Shown here: in pieces, positions 63,765 to 64,000 of the stretch
Position numbering within the stretch: position 1 is the first letter of the stretch
How the letters are laid out: every line of letters begins with the position of its first letter
Origin: UMGS1958 sp045542415
GTDB lineage: Bacteria > Bacillota > Clostridia > UBA1381
Length of the DNA: 64,000 nucleotides
Assembly (NCBI GenBank): GCA_045542415.1
Contig: JAZQKZ010000002.1
Coordinates: 159,531-223,530, forward strand
Direction of reading: 5' to 3'
The notes under the pieces: model-generated
Told to the model about the DNA's origin: nothing
Seen by the model: the letters and a program-made list of their open reading frames with translations, nothing else
Databases searched by the model: none
Program-made: the position numbers and the translations under genes

Positions 63765-64000
63765 CCTGGTACGAGATACGAATTCAAAGACTCATCTAAC
63801 TAATCATTACTAAGAAACAAGGTGTGGTAAGAACCTCCTCGAAGTAGTCAAAGCCACAGGAATGATGTACAAATCCACATCACATATTTATATAATACCA
63901 ATGTTTAAAACCGTAATCAACCACGGATTAAAAGGTTGATAGAAAGGAGAAAGGTATATTTGTAAATGACTGTTAGATGAGTCAATTACATTATACCAGG
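63765..64000 (-). ncRNA. Candidate IS110 bridge RNA (seekRNA) region
   Basis: The flank upstream of the transposase start carries long imperfect inverted arms: CCTGGTA and GACTCATCTAAC at 63765-63771 and 63789-63800, mirrored as GTTAGATGAGTC at 63972-63983 and TACCAGG at 63994-64000. Inside are smaller hairpins, ATCAACC/GGTTGAT (about 63922-63941) and GATGT/ACATC (about 63863-63880). IS110 elements of the IS621 type encode a 150-300 nt guide RNA at exactly this place. Boundaries and loops cannot be assigned from one copy. Confidence 0.4.

Larger units (their letters stand above)
62430..64000 (-). mobile_element. IS110-family insertion sequence, one end outside or at the window edge
   Basis: Contains the transposase plus a 300-bp non-coding flank on its 5' side. 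IS110 elements lack clear terminal inverted repeats and duplications, so neither end can be placed; the coordinates given are only the region that is plausibly part of it. No second copy is visible in the window. Confidence 0.65.

Overview
The window looks like a chromosomal segment of a Gram-positive, low-to-mid GC anaerobe of the class Clostridia, probably a gut or plant-polymer-degrading member. The evidence is the hprK-murB-rapZ-yvcK-whiA cluster, SpoIVB, SigI/RsgI, RNase J, an SOS-type recA operator of the Gram-positive kind, strong AGGAGG-type ribosome binding sites, and three separate S-layer-homology (SLH) surface proteins. I cannot name a species from the sequence alone.

Layout. 1-14.1 kb is a long run of minus-strand housekeeping genes: chorismate mutase (cut by the window edge), a HutP-family protein, a flavoprotein, a peptide-binding lipoprotein, pgeF, uvrC, ptsH (HPr), recA with a LexA box, pncC, two phosphoesterases, a TraX-like membrane protein and a heterodimeric ABC exporter. 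14.2-17.4 kb holds two small plus-strand genes, tRNA-Arg with a decayed prophage-type fragment beside it, and a minus-strand tRNA cluster (Pro, Val, Tyr, Thr, Tyr, Thr) with a tandem Tyr/Thr duplication. 17.5-25.5 kb carries a YkvI-type transporter, a large S-layer protein, an RCC1-like/SLH protein, a NusG domain II protein and galT. 25.6-31 kb is the cell-wall and carbon-control cluster whiA, yvcK, rapZ, murB, hprK, followed by rpmB. 31-40 kb has murA, a YycJ-type hydrolase, an EAL/PAS protein, an RlmA-type methyltransferase and sbcCD. 40-46 kb has the sigI-rsgI pair, preceded in the same orientation by an extreme Val-Asp-Thr-Asp / Pro-Glu-Arg repeat secreted protein, then pcrA. 46-49 kb has spoIVB and a strip of three consecutive broken accessory genes. 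49-54 kb has an SLH phosphodiester glycosidase, a FliB-type methylase, a DNA alkylation repair protein and a methylglyoxal-synthase-like protein that has lost its catalytic residues. 54-64 kb has tRNA-Leu and tRNA-Gln, a GH2 beta-galactosidase, an unusual esterase-HAD fusion, a leucine-rich-repeat surface protein, RNase J with a structured leader, and an IS110-family transposase with a structured non-coding flank that is a candidate bridge RNA.

How the genes fit together. HPr (His15 and Ser46 both present) and HPr kinase/phosphorylase are both here, so the window encodes the core of Gram-positive carbon catabolite control, with YvcK and RapZ linking it to cell-wall precursor synthesis (MurA, MurB). 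recA, uvrC, pcrA, sbcCD and the AlkD-like protein form a dispersed DNA-repair complement. galT, the GH2 enzyme and the esterase fusion suggest use of galactosides and acylated plant polysaccharides, and the SLH proteins, the LRR protein and SigI/RsgI point to a surface that senses or binds such substrates. The most unusual items are the VDTD/PERP repeat protein upstream of sigI, the esterase-HAD fusion, the catalytically altered methylglyoxal-synthase-like protein, the strip of genes broken at homopolymer runs, and the IS110 flank.
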